From Convivina praedatoris (lineage in GTDB: Bacteria > Bacillota > Bacilli > Lactobacillales > Lactobacillaceae), in NCBI RefSeq assembly GCF_933208495.1, contig NZ_CAKOET010000004.1, positions 114,532-178,531 on the forward strand: 64,000 bases of DNA, in the 5' to 3' direction. Positions within the stretch are counted from its first letter, which is position 1; each line of letters opens with the position of its first letter. The translations under genes and the position numbers were made by a program. Shown one piece after another: positions 8,607-17,012 of this stretch. The notes under the pieces are model-generated. The model was not told the origin of the DNA. It ran no database searches and saw only the letters and a program-made list of their open reading frames with translations.

Positions 8607-9134
8607 TTAGTGAATAATTTCTACCGCATCTTTACCATCAATCTCTTCCACTGAAACTTGAATTTTTTCATTTTGAGCTGTTGGAATATTCTTACCAACA
8701 AAATCAGCGCGAATCGGTAATTCCCGGTGCCCACGATCAACTAGCACTGCCAAAGAAATTGATTTAGGTCGGCCAATATGAATTAAAGCATCTAAAGCGG
8801 CGCGAATCGTGCGGCCGGTAAAGAGAACATCATCAACCAAAACGATGTTTTTGTCGACAATGTTAATTGAATCCTTTTCATCCAAGCCCAAGTGATCGCC
8901 ATGGGCTAAAACATCGTCACGATAATTGGTAACATCAATGGCCATAACTGGAATTGTTTCTTTTTCCAATTGCTCTAGCCGGTTGGCAATTCGATGAGCT
9001 AGGTATTCACCTCGCGTTTTAATACCCACTAAAACCAACCCTTGTCCGCCCTTATTACGCTCTAAAATTTCGTAGGTAATCCGAGTCAGGGCTCGTTGTA
9101 GAGAGGCTGAGTCTAAAACAACTTTATTAGCCAT
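8607..9134 (-). CDS. pyrR: PyrR, pyrimidine operon attenuation regulator / uracil phosphoribosyltransferase
   Basis: A 175-aa protein that in related bacteria binds UMP/UTP and pyr-leader RNA and also has weak uracil phosphoribosyltransferase activity. Conserved PyrR sequence is complete: [25 protein letters not shown], the PRPP loop [12 protein letters not shown], and the C-terminal [20 protein letters not shown]. Unlike the CarA/CarB relatives downstream it shows no loss of key residues. It starts 4 nt after rluD, so there is no room for a dedicated PyrR-binding attenuator in front of it, nor in the 18 nt before the carA-like gene. Confidence 0.96.
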   Translation of the reverse strand: MANKVVLDSASLQRALTRITYEILERNKGGQGLVLVGIKTRGEYLAHRIANRLEQLEKETIPVMAIDVTNYRDDVLAHGDHLGLDEKDSINIVDKNIVLVDDVLFTGRTIRAALDALIHIGRPKSISLAVLVDRGHRELPIRADFVGKNIPTAQNEKIQVSVEEIDGKDAVEIIH

Positions 9135-9138
9135 GGTG

Positions 9139-10086
9139 TTAATACTCCTTGTCTAAATTATCTTTAATCCTAATAATTGGTTCTAATTTTGCTAAAACGT
9201 CTGTAAAATAAGGCGGTAAATCACTGGTAAAAGTCAGTTCTTGACCAGTACTTGGTTGCGTTAGCGAGAGCGTTTTAGCGTGTAAGAGCTGTCCCTTTTG
9301 ACCTAGATTGGTTGCCAGACTACCCTTGCCATATAGCGGGTCACCAACCACTGGATGGCCAATATAGGCCAAATGAACGCGAATTTGGTGAGTTCGTCCA
9401 GTTTCTAAACGTAATTCCAAAAGGGTGTAACCAGGATAGCACTCTTTAACCTTAAAATGAGTCAAGGCCTCACGTCCTTGCGCTAACACTGCTTGTTTTT
9501 TACGATCTACCGGATGGCGGCCGATTGGCGCATCAATCTGGCCCTCATCTTCATCAAATTCACCCTGTACTAAGGCATAGTAAAGCCGGGTGTTTTTGTG
9601 AGCCTTAAGTTGCTCTGATAAGACCTGATGAGCATGATCATTTTTAGCAACCATTAAGAGACCACTCGTATCACGATCAATGCGATGCACAATCCCTGGT
9701 CGAAACTCGCCGTTAATTGAAGAAAGCGGTGCATGATGTAATAAAGCATTAACTAGGGTGCCATCCGGATGTCCTGGAGCAGGATGAACTACCATCCCCC
9801 GGGACTTATTAACCACTAATAAATCATCATCTTCATAGACGATATCTAGGGCGATGTCTTGTGGTACTAACTCACTAGCAACTGGTTGCGGTGGATTAAT
9901 GCTAATTTTATCCCCTGCTTGTACTTTATAAGAGCTTTTAACGTCTTTGCCATTCACTAATACATGCTTTTTTTGAATTAAACTAGCTACTTGAGAACGA
10001 GAATATTCTTGATCTAGTTGCGCTAATACTGCGTCTAATCGACCAGTTTGCTGATCGTTGATCAAAAACTGCTTATTTTCTGTCAT
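9139..10086 (-). CDS. rluD: RluA/RluD-family 23S rRNA pseudouridine synthase
   Basis: A 315-aa enzyme with an N-terminal S4 RNA-binding domain ([18 protein letters not shown]) and a catalytic domain carrying [18 protein letters not shown], in which the HRLD-type Asp is the catalytic nucleophile (here HRID), and the family motif [20 protein letters not shown]. It modifies uridines in 23S rRNA. The gene overlaps the ebsA-like gene upstream by 14 nt and runs into pyrR. An RluD-family gene next to pyrR is common in lactic acid bacteria, where lspA often precedes it; here an EbsA-like gene does. Confidence 0.92.
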   Translation of the reverse strand: MTENKQFLINDQQTGRLDAVLAQLDQEYSRSQVASLIQKKHVLVNGKDVKSSYKVQAGDKISINPPQPVASELVPQDIALDIVYEDDDLLVVNKSRGMVVHPAPGHPDGTLVNALLHHAPLSSINGEFRPGIVHRIDRDTSGLLMVAKNDHAHQVLSEQLKAHKNTRLYYALVQGEFDEDEGQIDAPIGRHPVDRKKQAVLAQGREALTHFKVKECYPGYTLLELRLETGRTHQIRVHLAYIGHPVVGDPLYGKGSLATNLGQKGQLLHAKTLSLTQPSTGQELTFTSDLPPYFTDVLAKLEPIIRIKDNLDKEY

Positions 10087-10462
10087 CTTGCTTTATTTCC
10101 TTTAATTTGCGAGCCATGCGCTTACTAATCCAATAGGTTTGTAAACGACTACCGGATTGGATGCTAAGACGGCGGCCATTTAACTGCCAATATAAGCCAT
10201 TGTCCAAATTATATTCGGCATAAGTTCGCCGTAAAGCGTACCCCATAAATAATTGACTGCCAGTTAGATAAAGTCGGTGACGAGCAAAGGCAAAAATACC
10301 AATACCCACTAAAACAACTAGATAAATTGTCAGCCACAGAGGCATTTGGTACATTCGTTCTGAGGAAATAATAACCCCTAACATCGTTAAAATTGCCCAC
10401 CACATCCATAATATTTGATTCCAAGAATCAAGTGGTTGATAAAAACCAGTTGTAGGACCCAT
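10073..10462 (-). CDS. EbsA-like small membrane protein
   Basis: A 129-aa protein with two adjacent TM helices (about residues 17-32 and 41-59) and a basic C-terminal half (YWQLNGRRLSIQSGSR, RMARKLKEIKQ). Size, topology and location beside an RNase HI-like gene fit the EbsA family of Lactobacillales; the name comes from an enterococcal surface gene and the function is unclear. It is the first gene of the leftward rluD-pyrR-carA-carB cluster, overlapping rluD. Assignment rests mainly on topology and context. Confidence 0.65.
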   Translation of the reverse strand: MGPTTGFYQPLDSWNQILWMWWAILTMLGVIISSERMYQMPLWLTIYLVVLVGIGIFAFARHRLYLTGSQLFMGYALRRTYAEYNLDNGLYWQLNGRRLSIQSGSRLQTYWISKRMARKLKEIKQDDRK

Positions 10463-10521
10463 TTCATGCTCCTTACCATATTTAAAATCACTCCTATTTT
10501 ACCATGAAATTTAACCAAAGC

Positions 10522-10551
10522 TTGGCAAGACTAGCCAGCCAGCCCTATAAT
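10522..10551 (+). promoter_or_regulatory. Sigma-A promoter for the RNase HI-like gene
   Basis: TTGGCA (10522-10527) and a perfect TATAAT (10546-10551) are separated by 18 nt, about 20 nt upstream of the start codon at 10571. A ribosome site (AAGGAG) lies in between. Confidence 0.75.
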
Positions 10552-10570
10552 AACTTGCAAGGAGTAATAA

Positions 10571-10963
10571 ATGTTAATTAAAATTCACTTTGATGCTGCC
10601 CGACAACCAAGTACAGGTCATTCAGCAGCGGGATGTTTGTTAATTATTAATGGTCAACAAGAGCAATTAAAAGTACCCCTCCCACTCACCAATGACAACC
10701 ATCAAGCTGAGTTTTTAGCAGCTATTTGGGCCCTATCCAACTTACCAACTGGCAAGCATCAGTTACACCTATATTCGGATTCAAAATTACTGGTTGATGC
10801 CCTCAATAAAAACTATGCCAAACATTATCAAATTTATGTGGACCGCCTGCATACAATTTTGGCCGCTTATCCGCTTGTATTAATTGATTGGGTTAGCGAA
10901 AAACAAAATCAAGGACCACACCATTTGGCCTTACAAGCATTAAAAAACGCAGATCGATTATGA
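10571..10963 (+). CDS. RNase HI-like (reverse-transcriptase-like fold) protein
   Basis: A 130-aa single-domain RNase H fold. Metal-binding residues are at Asp8 (HFDAA), Glu47 (HQAEFLAA) and Asp70 (LYSDSKL). The fourth position, normally Asp in NxxADxLA, is His117 (NQGPHHLA), seen in some members. It would cleave RNA in RNA:DNA hybrids if active. The gene is monocistronic with its own promoter, and its stop lies inside the terminator hairpin shared with the convergent GNAT gene. Confidence 0.8.
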   Translation: MLIKIHFDAARQPSTGHSAAGCLLIINGQQEQLKVPLPLTNDNHQAEFLAAIWALSNLPTGKHQLHLYSDSKLLVDALNKNYAKHYQIYVDRLHTILAAYPLVLIDWVSEKQNQGPHHLALQALKNADRL

Positions 10964-10975
10964 TCTGCGTTTTAA
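10943..10975. terminator. Bidirectional terminator between the RNase HI-like and GNAT genes
   Basis: A perfect 10-bp stem AACGCAGATC/GATCTGCGTT with a 5-nt loop, A tract on the left and T tract on the right. It overlaps the 3' ends of both convergent genes. Confidence 0.85.
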
Positions 10976-11541
10976 TCTTGAATTAAGAGTTGATATGCCC
11001 AACGGGCAGTACTGATATTATCGCCTTCTTGCATATGGACTGTCCCGCGTTTTTCAAAACCATTATTAGTAATGACTTTTTGCATTGGTAAATTACCAGG
11101 ATGCGTATCAATCCGGAAATCACGAGCGCCTTGGGCATAGAAATAAGAAATCAAAGCGGTCATAAAACGTGGTGCTAACCGTTGACCACGATACTTATCT
11201 GACATAGCTACTCGATGAAGGCTAGCATAGTCATGGCCATCAACGAGCCAATTACCATCTTCTAGGGCAGTATATAGTGGATCTTCGCCTTCAAAAGCGG
11301 CCGCATAACCAGCTACTTGATCGTCAACAACTAGTACAAAAGCTTGATGATGATCCATATCTTTTTGAACAGTATCAAGGTTTGGGTATTCTCCCTGCCA
11401 TTGGTCTAATCCCTGTTCCTTTAGATACTTCTTCGCCCCTTGTAGAATTTCCACAATCGAGGCCATATCACGGGCTTTTGCCCGGCGCATATAAACTACT
11501 GGCATTGACTTGATTGGCATACCACGGTCAGTGGTATACAT
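10972..11541 (-). CDS. GNAT-family N-acetyltransferase
   Basis: Up to 189 aa. The GNAT acetyl-CoA site appears around SLHRVAMSDKYRGQRLAPRF (motif A, R/Q-x-x-G-x-R/L pattern), with a C-terminal NLPMQKVITNNGFEKRGTVH strand-helix typical of the fold. Acceptor substrate unknown. The strong AAAGGAG lies directly against the first ATG (11541), an unusual spacing, so a start at one of the internal Met codons (residues 8, 13 or 18) is possible. Single gene between two terminators. Confidence 0.85.
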   Translation of the reverse strand: MYTTDRGMPIKSMPVVYMRRAKARDMASIVEILQGAKKYLKEQGLDQWQGEYPNLDTVQKDMDHHQAFVLVVDDQVAGYAAAFEGEDPLYTALEDGNWLVDGHDYASLHRVAMSDKYRGQRLAPRFMTALISYFYAQGARDFRIDTHPGNLPMQKVITNNGFEKRGTVHMQEGDNISTARWAYQLLIQD

Positions 11542-11597
11542 CTCCTTTCTATGTTTTCACAAAGTGTAATTTTAACACAATCTAACCAAAAACCAAA

Positions 11598-11626
11598 TAA
11601 AAACGAGGTAATTACCCCGTTTTCAT
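11598..11626 (-). terminator. Terminator of the rlmL/ypsC-like gene
   Basis: On the minus strand AAAACGGGGT and ACCTCGTTTT pair around AATT, followed by T-rich sequence. It lies immediately after the stop codon at 11629. Confidence 0.7.
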
Positions 11627-11628
11627 TA

Positions 11629-12762
11629 TTATTTAACTCGCTTACCCCAATACTGATAATAATCAACTCGCAAAGAGCCATTATAGAGCTTACGTTTTTT
11701 AGTTGCTTTTTGACCGAAAGACTTTTCAAAATCTAAATCACTAGTCAAAATATACTTACTCCAACTAGGATATTGGGCATACAAAGTCCCCATTTGACGA
11801 TATAATTCCCGGGCTGCCTCTAGTTCACCTAAACGTTCTCCATAGGGCGGATTAGACACTAAGACACCATTAACTTGATCAGTTTTCCAATCTTTAGCAG
11901 CTAACTGCGCAAAGTGAATGTCTTGTCCCAGGCCAGCATGCTTGGCATTTTCCTGGGCAATGGCAACCATATTTTCATCAATATCATAACCGGTAATATT
12001 TAATTCCCGATCATAGTCAGCTTGAGCTTCGGCTTCGTCACGAACCTGATCAGACAACTTAGTATCAAACCAATCCATTTGCTCAATTGAAAAGGAACGA
12101 ATCAAACCAGGCGCAATATTGCGGCCAATCAAAGCTGCTTCAATTGCTAAAGTACCAGAACCAGTCGTGGGATCAACAAAGGGACGATCTGGATGCCAAT
12201 TGGTTAGTAAAACCAAAGCCGCTGCGAAATTTTCCTTCAGCGGTGCACCACCCTTATTCACACGATAGCCACGTTTAAAGAGTGAATCCCCCGTCGTATC
12301 TAAAGTTAAAATTACATGGTCTTTTTCAATCATCACTTCCAACTGGGCAAAGAAACCATTTTCTGGTAAACGCGTCCGGACATGGTATTCCTCTTGTAAC
12401 TTTGCTACAATCGCCTTTTTAGTAATCGACTGAACATCGGGTACACTAAACAGGGTTGATTTATGCGAACGCCCAGCTACCGGAAAGGCACTGTCATAGT
12501 TCAAATAGTCTTGCCAGTTGAGCGCTTTAACTCCCTCAAATAATTCTTCAAAAGTTTTAGCCTCAAACTCGCCAACAATAATTTTAATCCGATCAGCCGT
12601 CCGCAACCATATATTACTACGTAAAATATCAGCCTGAGTTCCCTCAAAACGAACACGATAATTTTCCACCTGGGCATCATAGCCTAGCTGACGCAACTCT
12701 TTACCGACCAATGCTTCCACACCAGCAGCAGCAGTTGCCATAAGATGATAACTTTTTACCAT
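11629..12762 (-). CDS. THUMP-domain class I SAM-dependent rRNA methyltransferase (RlmL/YpsC family)
   Basis: A 377-aa protein with an N-terminal ferredoxin-like/THUMP RNA-binding part (about 1-160) and a Rossmann methyltransferase domain. The SAM site is FVDPTTGSGTLAIEAAL and the catalytic N6/N2 amino-methylase motif is SNPPYGERLG. By family it methylates a guanosine in 23S rRNA. Length and motifs are typical. It stands alone, divergent from a 94-aa orphan at 12788. Confidence 0.92.
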   Translation of the reverse strand: MVKSYHLMATAAAGVEALVGKELRQLGYDAQVENYRVRFEGTQADILRSNIWLRTADRIKIIVGEFEAKTFEELFEGVKALNWQDYLNYDSAFPVAGRSHKSTLFSVPDVQSITKKAIVAKLQEEYHVRTRLPENGFFAQLEVMIEKDHVILTLDTTGDSLFKRGYRVNKGGAPLKENFAAALVLLTNWHPDRPFVDPTTGSGTLAIEAALIGRNIAPGLIRSFSIEQMDWFDTKLSDQVRDEAEAQADYDRELNITGYDIDENMVAIAQENAKHAGLGQDIHFAQLAAKDWKTDQVNGVLVSNPPYGERLGELEAARELYRQMGTLYAQYPSWSKYILTSDLDFEKSFGQKATKKRKLYNGSLRVDYYQYWGKRVK

Positions 12763-12787
12763 AATTTTCCTTTATAATTAAAACACT

Positions 12788-13072
12788 ATGCAATTAAGTC
12801 AATTTGAAGCTTTAACTCAATATATGGATTTAAAAACCCCAATTTATCTTAAATATCCGGCCAGTGACCCCAATGGTAATCCCGTTAGTCAACTTAAGTT
12901 TGCTGCTAATCACCGAGATTTAGTTCTAGTAATTGGACCAAAACCGCTTTCGCTGGGTCAGTTAATGGCCCAAACGGCTCAGGTGAGCTATCAAGCTCAA
13001 CTATTACGCCCCAATGGGCAGTCAATTTTAGGATTTCAGTTAGATAAAAACTACTACATCTACTTAAATTAA
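12788..13072 (+). CDS. 94-aa orphan between rlmL/ypsC and dnaD
   Basis: A small soluble protein beginning MQLSQFEALTQYM and ending in an aromatic beta-rich tail (LDKNYYIYLN). It contains LVLVIGPKPLSLGQLMAQ and has no signal peptide or TM helix. Divergent from the methyltransferase gene (25 nt between start codons) and convergent with dnaD, ending 3 nt before it. No family recognised. The tight divergent arrangement leaves little space for a separate promoter, so it probably shares the short intergenic region. Confidence 0.55.
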   Translation: MQLSQFEALTQYMDLKTPIYLKYPASDPNGNPVSQLKFAANHRDLVLVIGPKPLSLGQLMAQTAQVSYQAQLLRPNGQSILGFQLDKNYYIYLN

Positions 13073-13075
13073 AAG

Positions 13076-13780
13076 CTACATGTCCTCAATTTTACCACTT
13101 GGTATCTTAACCTGAGGGGATTGATTTTGCGATGTAGCAGCTGCCGTTGACGGCGCATAACTAACTGCTCGCCGTTTAACTTTAGCCATCTCCACTGCTT
13201 GAGGTGAGGTCAAATTTTCTCGTTGCCAATTAGCCAAAATAGCCTCAATATAGCGCAAAGAACGGGCATTGTTGGCGATAGCTTCTTGAATGGCCAGCAA
13301 CATCATATTGGGATCAAAATGATCCTGATCAAACCAATGACCCACAGTTTGCATTTCCATGGGTGAAAGCATCCGTCCAAACTCTTGTTCCAAAATTTGT
13401 AAAACCTGACGGCGACTGCTAGCACCAGTTGAAAGCGTGGTCGCTTCAACTGCACTATCTGATACAGCCTTCCCAGCGATTAATTTATTCAACATCGGCG
13501 TAAAATCGTAACTTTCTGTTTGCCGATTGCGCCCTTGAATTTGAACCAATTGGCGTTTGAGGAGACTTTTAATCCGATCAATAATACTTTGACTTGTTAC
13601 CTGCATAATCCGCGCCAAAATCTCTGGCGTAGCTTGGTCCCCACTATCTTGTAATCGTTGAATCTCTAAGTATAAAACCAAATCATCGTTATCCAAACCC
13701 AATTGACGATAATGGAGCAACAAATCATTGCTAATACTGGTATGACCAGCTTTTAAATATCGTTGTAGATTAGCTTCCAT
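13076..13780 (-). CDS. dnaD: DnaD-domain replication/primosome protein
   Basis: A 234-aa protein with an N-terminal winged-helix part (ISNDLLLHYRQLGLDNDDLV) and a C-terminal DnaD/DnaB_2 domain with the hallmark YIEAILANW (YxxxIxxxW) around residues 187-195. In Gram-positive bacteria DnaD acts with DnaA and DnaB in helicase loading at origins. It sits downstream of asnS, a conserved order in Firmicutes (tseB/ypmB, aspartate aminotransferase, asnS, dnaD), separated from it by a terminator. Confidence 0.92.
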   Translation of the reverse strand: MEANLQRYLKAGHTSISNDLLLHYRQLGLDNDDLVLYLEIQRLQDSGDQATPEILARIMQVTSQSIIDRIKSLLKRQLVQIQGRNRQTESYDFTPMLNKLIAGKAVSDSAVEATTLSTGASSRRQVLQILEQEFGRMLSPMEMQTVGHWFDQDHFDPNMMLLAIQEAIANNARSLRYIEAILANWQRENLTSPQAVEMAKVKRRAVSYAPSTAAATSQNQSPQVKIPSGKIEDM

Positions 13781-13805
13781 ATGAGCCTCCTTTCACTCTA
13801 ACATA

Positions 13806-13846
13806 ATAAAAACGTTCAAGTTCTAGCAACCTGAACGTTTTTTATT
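13806..13846 (-). terminator. Terminator of asnS
   Basis: AAACGTTCAgGTT and AACtTGAACGTTT pair around a short loop, followed on the minus strand by TTTTATT, directly after the asnS stop. Confidence 0.8.
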
Positions 13847-13850
13847 TCCC

Positions 13851-15161
13851 TTAAGGACGGATGCGGTGCATCATCCGTGGGAATGGAATCGCTTCTCGGA
13901 TATGATCTTCTCCAGTAACAAAAGTCACCATCCGCTCCAAACCTAAACCAAAACCAGAATGGGGCACAGACCCGTACTTACGCAAATCCAAATACCAGTT
14001 GTATTCGTCCAAGCTCAATCCCTCTTCTTCAATTCGAGCCTTGAGATAATCATAATCAGTATCACGCTCTGATCCACCAATGATTTCCCCATAACCCTCA
14101 GGTGCCAACAAATCCGCACAGATGACGACATCATCACGACTTGGATGGCGCTTCATGTAGAAGGCCTTGATTTTCTTAGGATAGTTGGTAATAAAGACAG
14201 GGCTTGAGAAGTGGTTAGCTAGGAAAGTCTCTTCTGGTGAACCAAAATCAACACCCCATTGAACATCAAAGTTATTATCTTGTAACAACTTGATGGCATC
14301 ATCGTAGGATACCCGTGGGAATGGTAACTGTGTATAAGAGCGTAACAAATCCTTATCACGCTTTAACAAATCCAATTCCTGGTCATTTTGTTCCAAAACT
14401 TTATTAATCAAAAAGGCAATATAGCGTTCTTGCAGTGCCAAACTCGCCTCTTGATCCATAAAGGCCATTTCTGGCTCTATCATCCAAAATTCAGTCAAAT
14501 GACGGCGCGTTTTTGATTTTTCCGCCCGGAAGGCTGGCCCAAAGGTAAAGACCTTACCAAAAGCCATGGCACCAGCTTCAGCGTATAACTGACCAGTTTG
14601 CGATAAGAAAGCTGATTGACCAAAATAATCAGTTTCAAACAGTTCGGTCGTACCCTCTGGTGCTGAACCAGTCAACAAGGGTGCATCTAATTTAATGAAA
14701 CCCTCTTGATTGAAGAATTCATAGGTAGCCGCAATCAAAGTATTACGAATCTTAAGTGTGGCAAAAGGCTTGATGTGACGCAAGTATAAGTGGCGCTCAT
14801 CAAACAAAAATTCTGTTCCATGTTCCTTTGGTGTAATCGGATAATCCTGGCTAGCACCAATCACTTGAACATCACTGACAGCCATTTCATAACCAAAAGA
14901 AGAACGGCTGTCTTCGTGAATTTCACCAGTCACATATAGGCTCGTTTCTTGCTTCAATTCCTTAGCGGTTTCAAAAACATTTTCGGGTACATCAGCTTTA
15001 ACCACCACGCCCTGAAAAAAAGCAGTTCCATCACGTAATTGCAAGAAAGCAATCTTACCACTACCACGCTTTTGCCGAAGCCAGCCACCAATTCGTACCG
15101 TTTGGCCTACATAATCTTTTGCATCAATAATTTGAATGGTTGGAATTTCTGTTTCTGTCAT
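13851..15161 (-). CDS. asnS: Asparaginyl-tRNA synthetase
   Basis: A 436-aa class IIb synthetase. It has an N-terminal OB-fold anticodon-binding domain ([18 protein letters not shown]) and a catalytic domain with motif 2 ([19 protein letters not shown]) and motif 3 ([10 protein letters not shown]). It charges tRNA-Asn. AsnRS rather than AspRS is indicated by the shorter length and lack of the bacterial AspRS insertion. Start ATG at 15161. Only 32 nt separate it from the aminotransferase gene upstream, so no T-box leader is present. Confidence 0.96.
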   Translation of the reverse strand: MTETEIPTIQIIDAKDYVGQTVRIGGWLRQKRGSGKIAFLQLRDGTAFFQGVVVKADVPENVFETAKELKQETSLYVTGEIHEDSRSSFGYEMAVSDVQVIGASQDYPITPKEHGTEFLFDERHLYLRHIKPFATLKIRNTLIAATYEFFNQEGFIKLDAPLLTGSAPEGTTELFETDYFGQSAFLSQTGQLYAEAGAMAFGKVFTFGPAFRAEKSKTRRHLTEFWMIEPEMAFMDQEASLALQERYIAFLINKVLEQNDQELDLLKRDKDLLRSYTQLPFPRVSYDDAIKLLQDNNFDVQWGVDFGSPEETFLANHFSSPVFITNYPKKIKAFYMKRHPSRDDVVICADLLAPEGYGEIIGGSERDTDYDYLKARIEEEGLSLDEYNWYLDLRKYGSVPHSGFGLGLERMVTFVTGEDHIREAIPFPRMMHRIRP

Positions 15162-15193
15162 ACCTTAGGACTTCAAATGTCCCTTCTCCTATC

Positions 15194-16381
15194 TTATTTA
15201 CTGTTAAAAAAATTTTTTAAACGACTAAGTGCCTGATCCAAAGTAGCCTGATCCTTGGCATAACTAATTCTTAGATAACCAGGCATCCCAAATCCTTCAC
15301 CACTAGGTAAAGCGACATGACTTTGAGTAAGAATCGCTTGAACCAGTTCACTGGTTGAGTCAAAGCCCAATTCAACCATACACTGGGGATTAATCTGAGG
15401 GAAGAGATAAAACGCGCCCTGCGGTTTAGCTGGCAGGTTGAAAAAGCTCATCTCTTCTAACTGCGCATAGGTAGCATTCAGACGCTGCTCAAAGGTCTGA
15501 CGCATTTCTTCCACGCAATCCTGGCTGTCTGTTAAGGCTGCCAAAGCAGCATACTGCGATACTGCACTAGGGTTAGAGGTCATGTGCCCTAATATTTTAT
15601 TCATTGCCCCAATAATCCGAGGATCGGCTAAAGTCCAGCCAATCCGCCACCCTGTCATGGAATAGGCTTTAGAGACACCATCAACAATAATCATACGACT
15701 ATCATTTAGCTCTTGAAGTTCTAAGCCGGAAGTAAAAGTTGCCCCGTTATAAACTAATTGGCCATAAATTTCATCCAAGATCACATAAGTGCCAATTTGA
15801 TTGGCCCAATTAAGGATACCGGCCAATTCCTGACGAGTATAAACCTGTCCAGTTGGGTTGGTAGGTGAATTCAAAATCAAAACCTTAACCGGATGATCCA
15901 ATGCTTCTAAATCAGCCAAAGTTAATTTTAAACTTAGATTATCAGGCAAAATTGAATGGAAATGACCACCAGCCAATTTAACCTGTTCAACATAAGAAAC
16001 CCATTGAGGACGAGCAGTGACTACCCAATCTTCTGGATCCAGCAAAACCTGCATTAAAACATACAGTGACAGCTTAGCTCCGGTAGTTACCGTAACATTA
16101 TCAGCGCCAACCTTACTACCATAGCGAAGGTTCATTCTATCAGCAATCGCCTCTTTTAAAGCTGGAATGCCACTAACAGCTGTATAAAAGCTGGTCTTAT
16201 TAGCTTGGATCGCTTGAATAGCCGCCGCATCAATATGGGGAGGGGTTGGAAAATCCGGTTCCCCCATACCCAAATTAATCACATCAATTCCCTGCGCTTG
16301 CATTTCTTTAGCCTTCCGGCTCACCATTAATGTAGGCGAAGGTGTTACTGCATTAACCCGCTTTGAAAATTGATAATCCAT
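15194..16381 (-). CDS. PLP-dependent aspartate/aromatic-type aminotransferase (AspB-like)
   Basis: A fold-type I aminotransferase of 395 aa. Visible: INLGMGEPDFPTP near the N-terminus, ILNSPTNPTGQVY in the substrate/PLP site, the YVILDEIYGQLVY stretch and the Schiff-base lysine in DGVSKAYSMTGWRIGW. It transfers amino groups, most likely aspartate to 2-oxoglutarate. ATG 16381 is preferred because GGGAGG lies 8 nt upstream; the in-frame ATG at 16405 has no such site and overlaps tseB. Part of the tseB-aspB-asnS string. Confidence 0.92.
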   Translation of the reverse strand: MDYQFSKRVNAVTPSPTLMVSRKAKEMQAQGIDVINLGMGEPDFPTPPHIDAAAIQAIQANKTSFYTAVSGIPALKEAIADRMNLRYGSKVGADNVTVTTGAKLSLYVLMQVLLDPEDWVVTARPQWVSYVEQVKLAGGHFHSILPDNLSLKLTLADLEALDHPVKVLILNSPTNPTGQVYTRQELAGILNWANQIGTYVILDEIYGQLVYNGATFTSGLELQELNDSRMIIVDGVSKAYSMTGWRIGWTLADPRIIGAMNKILGHMTSNPSAVSQYAALAALTDSQDCVEEMRQTFEQRLNATYAQLEEMSFFNLPAKPQGAFYLFPQINPQCMVELGFDSTSELVQAILTQSHVALPSGEGFGMPGYLRISYAKDQATLDQALSRLKNFFNSK

Positions 16382-16394
16382 CCCTATGTCCTCC

Positions 16395-16919
16395 CTAAAG
16401 TCCATTGATTACTCGATAGGCCTTACCAGTTTTAAAATCTAGTGTTAGGTAGTTTAACTGACCGTTATCACTAGTATAGCTAACTTCCCAGACTGGAACG
16501 CCCTTGAAATAGCTGATATTGGCGGCATAAACCCGCTTTGGATGATAACGATCATTCAAGAGCTTGGTTAACTGCTGATTAGACATACCATCACTTCTTG
16601 GAAAAGTTGTCACCTTTTGCGAAGAACCTTGCACCACAGCAACCTTTTGCTGGCCTTTGGCGTTTTCACCAATGACGGCATAGGTGGTCTGATCGCGATA
16701 ATCAACCGTAATTTGGTTTAAATTCACTAAGTCGGTTTTTTGGTGCACTATTTTTTCAACCCGACTTTCAGCTGAACGCATCGGTGCTAAAGCCCAGTAG
16801 GTATAGCCGGCACCCAGCACAACTAACAGTGCAATAATGGCGACGGCAATAATGATAATCTTGGGCCACATCACTCGTTTAGGACGCTGGCCGATTCGCA
16901 TGTTTTCTCTAAATTGCAT
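16395..16919 (-). CDS. TseB/YpmB-like membrane-anchored protein (DUF5590)
   Basis: A 174-aa protein with a basic cytoplasmic N-terminus, one TM helix (about 20-45) and an extracellular PepSY-like domain of two related halves (YAVIGENAKGQQKVAVVQG; VWEVSYTSDNGQLNYLTLDF). In Bacillus subtilis TseB interacts with the elongation penicillin-binding protein PBP2A; a similar role in cell-wall elongation is likely. It ends 13 nt before the aminotransferase start, matching the conserved ypmB-aspB-asnS order. Confidence 0.82.
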   Translation of the reverse strand: MQFRENMRIGQRPKRVMWPKIIIIAVAIIALLVVLGAGYTYWALAPMRSAESRVEKIVHQKTDLVNLNQITVDYRDQTTYAVIGENAKGQQKVAVVQGSSQKVTTFPRSDGMSNQQLTKLLNDRYHPKRVYAANISYFKGVPVWEVSYTSDNGQLNYLTLDFKTGKAYRVINGL

Positions 16920-16970
16920 AATGGCGTACTCACTTTTCCCTGGCAGGACTTGTCTGTAAAATATTATAGC

Positions 16971-17001
16971 AAAAAAAGCTAGTCACTTTGACTGGCTTTT
17001 A
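16971..17001 (-). terminator. Terminator of the dinG-like gene
   Basis: On the minus strand AAAGCCAGTC pairs with GACTaGCTTT, followed by a run of T. It lies just after the stop at 17013 and before the tseB promoter region. Confidence 0.75.
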
Positions 17002-17012
17002 ATTTTCAAAGG

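Noticed and set aside
15162..15193. Possible T-box in front of asnS
   Set aside because: Only 32 nt separate it from the upstream gene and no T-box sequence is present.
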